Assembly (NCBI GenBank): GCA_036395835.1 | Contig: DASWCW010000264.1 | Span: forward strand, 1 to 7,989 | Source: AP-16 sp036395835 | GTDB taxonomy: Bacteria; Pseudomonadota; Alphaproteobacteria; Rhizobiales; Xanthobacteraceae | DNA length: 7,989 bases | Direction of reading: 5' to 3' | Made by a program: the position numbers and the translations under genes | In this document: one piece after another, positions 6,593 to 7,989 of the stretch | Numbering within the stretch: the first letter of the stretch is position 1 | Layout: each line of letters starts with the position of its first letter | Notes under the pieces: generated by a model | The model's database searches: none | What the model saw: the letters and a program-made list of their open reading frames with translations, nothing else | Told to the model about the DNA's origin: nothing

Positions 6593-7636
6593 TCAGCCCC
6601 CCGCGACGCTGGTGTCGTGCAGCCCGGACATGCTGGCACCCGACTTGATGAGGCCGCCGACGATGAGGCTTCGCTCGACGCGCTTGGCCGCGTCGAGATC
6701 GATGCTCACCGTTTCGGGGTACAGCGAATCGCGGTAGCGCACGAGGATGTCGCCGAACTCCTTGAGGTCGAGCCCGGTGGTCATCTCCTTGGGGAGCGCC
6801 GCGATCAACTGCTCGCCGGTCATCCCGCGCAGCGTCTTGAGCGCATCCGCCAGCGCCCGCGCCAGCGCCAGCATTTCGGGCCGGCGCTGCTCGATCTCCT
6901 TGGCACGCACGGCGACGCCCATGAATTCGAAGGAACCGCCGAGATAGTGCTTGGCGTCCTCGAGGTCCATTGCGTTCACGAGCACGCGCGCGCCCGCGCG
7001 CCGCAACAGCGTCAGGGCGGGTTCCTGCACGACACCGACGTCGATCTGACCCTGCCGCAACGCTTCCAGCAGGTTGACGCCCATGGTCGCGAACTGGACT
7101 TTGCGGACGTCGGCCCCGGCTTGCTTCAGCAGATAGATCGTCAGGGCGTGATCGGCATTGCCGAGCGCGGAAACGCCGACCGTCCTTCCCTCCAGATCCT
7201 TGATAGATTGAATGAGACTTGCGGTCTTGGGCGCGGTGACGACGGCGAACAGGGGAAGCCGTCCCGTGACCGCAAAGCGGCGGATGTCGGCGCCGACATT
7301 CGCGTAGGCTTGGATCGCAACGTCCAACGAGGTGGCGGCGTAATCGACCACGCCGCCGATGAGCGCCTGCATCGCAGCGTTGCCGCCTCGAGTATAGACG
7401 AGTTGCACGTCAAGCCCATGCGTCTTGAAGGGACCGGCCGAGCGCGCGACTTCGTACGGCACGCCGCACAGAAGCTGGCTGCAATAGGCGAGCGTGATCT
7501 GCTTGGTCTGCGCCGCCGAGCGGGCGGGTCGCACCGCCGGAACGACGCTCGCGACCAGCGCCGCGCCCTTGAACAGCGCGCGCCGAGACACGTCTGTGTC
7601 GGGTATGCGGGCAGTGGTTTGATCGCAGCAGCTCAT
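6593..7636 (-). CDS. ABC transporter substrate-binding protein, NMT1/TauA/SsuA-like, Tat signal
   Basis: A 347-residue periplasmic binding protein that would deliver ligand to the permease. The N-terminus has a clear twin-arginine motif, SRRALFKG at 17-24, then a hydrophobic run and a likely cleavage site near ARSAAQ (about 42), so export is probably by the Tat system after folding. The mature part has the NMT1/THI5-like fold signs: an early ITLAYCSQLL strand, GGNAAMQALIGGVVDYAATS (85-104), and KDLEGRTVGVSALGNADH (146-163). Related proteins bind alkanesulfonates, taurine, nitrate, aromatic acids or thiamine precursors, and the ligand here is open. The start is ATG 7636 because GGAG lies eight bases upstream (7645-7648). 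An in-frame ATG at 7654 and a further extension to 7720 would put this Shine-Dalgarno inside the gene. It is the first gene of the importer operon. The stop is in the same frame as the following ATPase. Confidence 0.92.
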   Translation of the reverse strand: MSCCDQTTARIPDTDVSRRALFKGAALVASVVPAVRPARSAAQTKQITLAYCSQLLCGVPYEVARSAGPFKTHGLDVQLVYTRGGNAAMQALIGGVVDYAATSLDVAIQAYANVGADIRRFAVTGRLPLFAVVTAPKTASLIQSIKDLEGRTVGVSALGNADHALTIYLLKQAGADVRKVQFATMGVNLLEALRQGQIDVGVVQEPALTLLRRAGARVLVNAMDLEDAKHYLGGSFEFMGVAVRAKEIEQRRPEMLALARALADALKTLRGMTGEQLIAALPKEMTTGLDLKEFGDILVRYRDSLYPETVSIDLDAAKRVERSLIVGGLIKSGASMSGLHDTSVAGG

Positions 7637-7869
7637 CGGGTTTACTCCAAACATCGTCGCGAGGTGCACTCGGTCAGCGGAAATTCCTTGGCCCGACGAC
7701 CGCGCCGGTTGACGCCACATGCCCGGCGTCGCTTCGCCGCGGTCGGTGGCGCCGATCGAATTCCAACCCCGATGAGGCGCCTCTTGCAGTCGCGAAACCA
7801 GAAACTATTAGGGCAGCTCGCACAGCGCCAAGTTGTTCCGCCCTATGGCCGTGAGCGACCCGAGACATA
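7637..7869. other. Upstream region of the ABC importer operon, truncated by an insertion sequence
   Basis: This 233-base gap lies between the binding-protein start and the IS481-type end. It carries the GGAG Shine-Dalgarno at 7645-7648. Reading the minus strand, a weak promoter-like pair is TTGGCG (complement of 7826-7831) and TAATAG (complement of 7805-7810), but the 15-base spacing is short and confidence is low. An inverted repeat, TAGGGC (7809-7814) and GCCCTA (7840-7845), flanks this pair and could be a regulator site. No riboswitch or RNA gene is recognised. Confidence 0.35.
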
Positions 7870-7989
7870 GGTGACACTTCGTACCGGACACATGGGTAAC
7901 ACTTTTCGCCTTTTGGCGGGAGGTGTTGATGCCGTGGAAAGCGAGTTCGGTGATGGAGGAACGCCTGCGCTTTGTCGCCCGCCTGCTGG
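7870..7989 (+). mobile_element. Left end of an IS481-type insertion sequence, right end outside window
   Basis: The element begins with GGTGACACTTCGTACCGGAC, followed by a related GGTAACACTT copy 25 bases further on (7870-7879 and 7895-7904). Such paired TGACACTT-like motifs at the end, close to an IS481-type transposase start, fit a terminal inverted repeat with transposase-binding sites. The exact outer boundary is uncertain by a few bases (about 7865-7873), and the target duplication cannot be seen because the other end is missing. A small hairpin, CGCC TTTT GGCG (7907-7918), precedes the transposase ribosome site. Confidence 0.75.
7929..7989 (+). CDS. IS481-family transposase, N-terminal fragment cut by window edge
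   Basis: The first 20 codons are visible, from ATG 7929, reading MPWKASSVMEERLRFVARLL. This matches the start I recall for a common group of proteobacterial IS481-family DDE transposases, in which an N-terminal helix-turn-helix binds the element ends and a catalytic core follows. A strong Shine-Dalgarno, GGGAGG, lies a few bases upstream. The catalytic domain is beyond the right edge, so intactness cannot be judged. It is transcribed away from the importer operon. Confidence 0.82.
   Translation, partial: MPWKASSVMEERLRFVARLL

Noticed and set aside
6593..6595. UGA recoding producing a binding protein-ATPase fusion
   Set aside because: A fusion would send the ATPase through the Tat route into the periplasm, where it could not work; no recoding element is visible. 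A CTG start is the simpler reading.
7637..7869. Thiamine (TPP) riboswitch ahead of an NMT1/THI5-like binding protein
   Set aside because: I looked for THI-box-like motifs on the minus strand and saw none; the region has no convincing riboswitch architecture.
5795..7870. Plus-strand open frame of 691 codons antisense to permease, ATPase and binding protein
   Set aside because: It crosses two gene boundaries and an intergenic region without any recognisable motif; composition is typical of a GC-rich shadow frame.
1..7989. CRISPR array, tRNA or rRNA genes
   Set aside because: No regularly spaced repeats and no tRNA or rRNA-like segments were recognised on either strand.

Overview
The window is GC-rich (strong G/C at third codon positions, GTG, TTG or CTG starts) and looks like an alphaproteobacterial chromosome. 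The protein styles suggest a Bradyrhizobium/Rhodopseudomonas-like member of the Hyphomicrobiales. That placement is from general recall of protein style, not from a search.

Layout, left to right. (1) Positions 2-1084, plus strand: the C-terminal 360 residues of a polytopic permease of the ATP/ADP-antiporter / MFS-like type, cut by the left edge. (2) Positions 1126-4250, minus strand: a tight three-gene operon read right to left. It holds a small cupin thiol-dioxygenase-like protein (cysteine dioxygenase family), a 538-residue protein of four tandem rhodanese domains of which only the second keeps a catalytic cysteine, and an aldo/keto reductase with an export-like N-terminus. The first two overlap by ATGA; the third starts 18 bases after the second. 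(3) Positions 4251-4635: a non-coding stretch with a 12-bp palindrome, a 7-bp-stem hairpin, a tandem 9-bp repeat and an AT-rich island, probably the control region of the thiol operon. (4) Positions 4636-4929, minus strand: a small orphan J-domain protein with an HPD motif. (5) Positions 5085-7636, minus strand: a complete NitT/TauT/SsuABC-type ABC importer in the order substrate-binding protein (Tat signal), ATPase, permease. The ATPase opens directly after the TGA of the binding protein, in the same frame and without ATG, GTG or TTG at the expected place. (6) Position 7870 to the right edge: the left end of an IS481-type insertion sequence with the first 20 codons of its transposase.

Working model: the importer belongs to a class that often brings in sulfonates, taurine, nitrate or thiamine precursors. 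The neighbouring operon pairs a thiol dioxygenase-like cupin with sulfurtransferase domains, so a locus for uptake and oxidation of a small organosulfur compound is plausible. The substrate cannot be read from sequence, and the importer and thiol operon are separated by the J-domain gene and two gaps, so co-function is inference. The strongest points for a second look are the four-rhodanese protein with one surviving active site coupled to the cupin gene, and the non-canonical start of the ABC ATPase.
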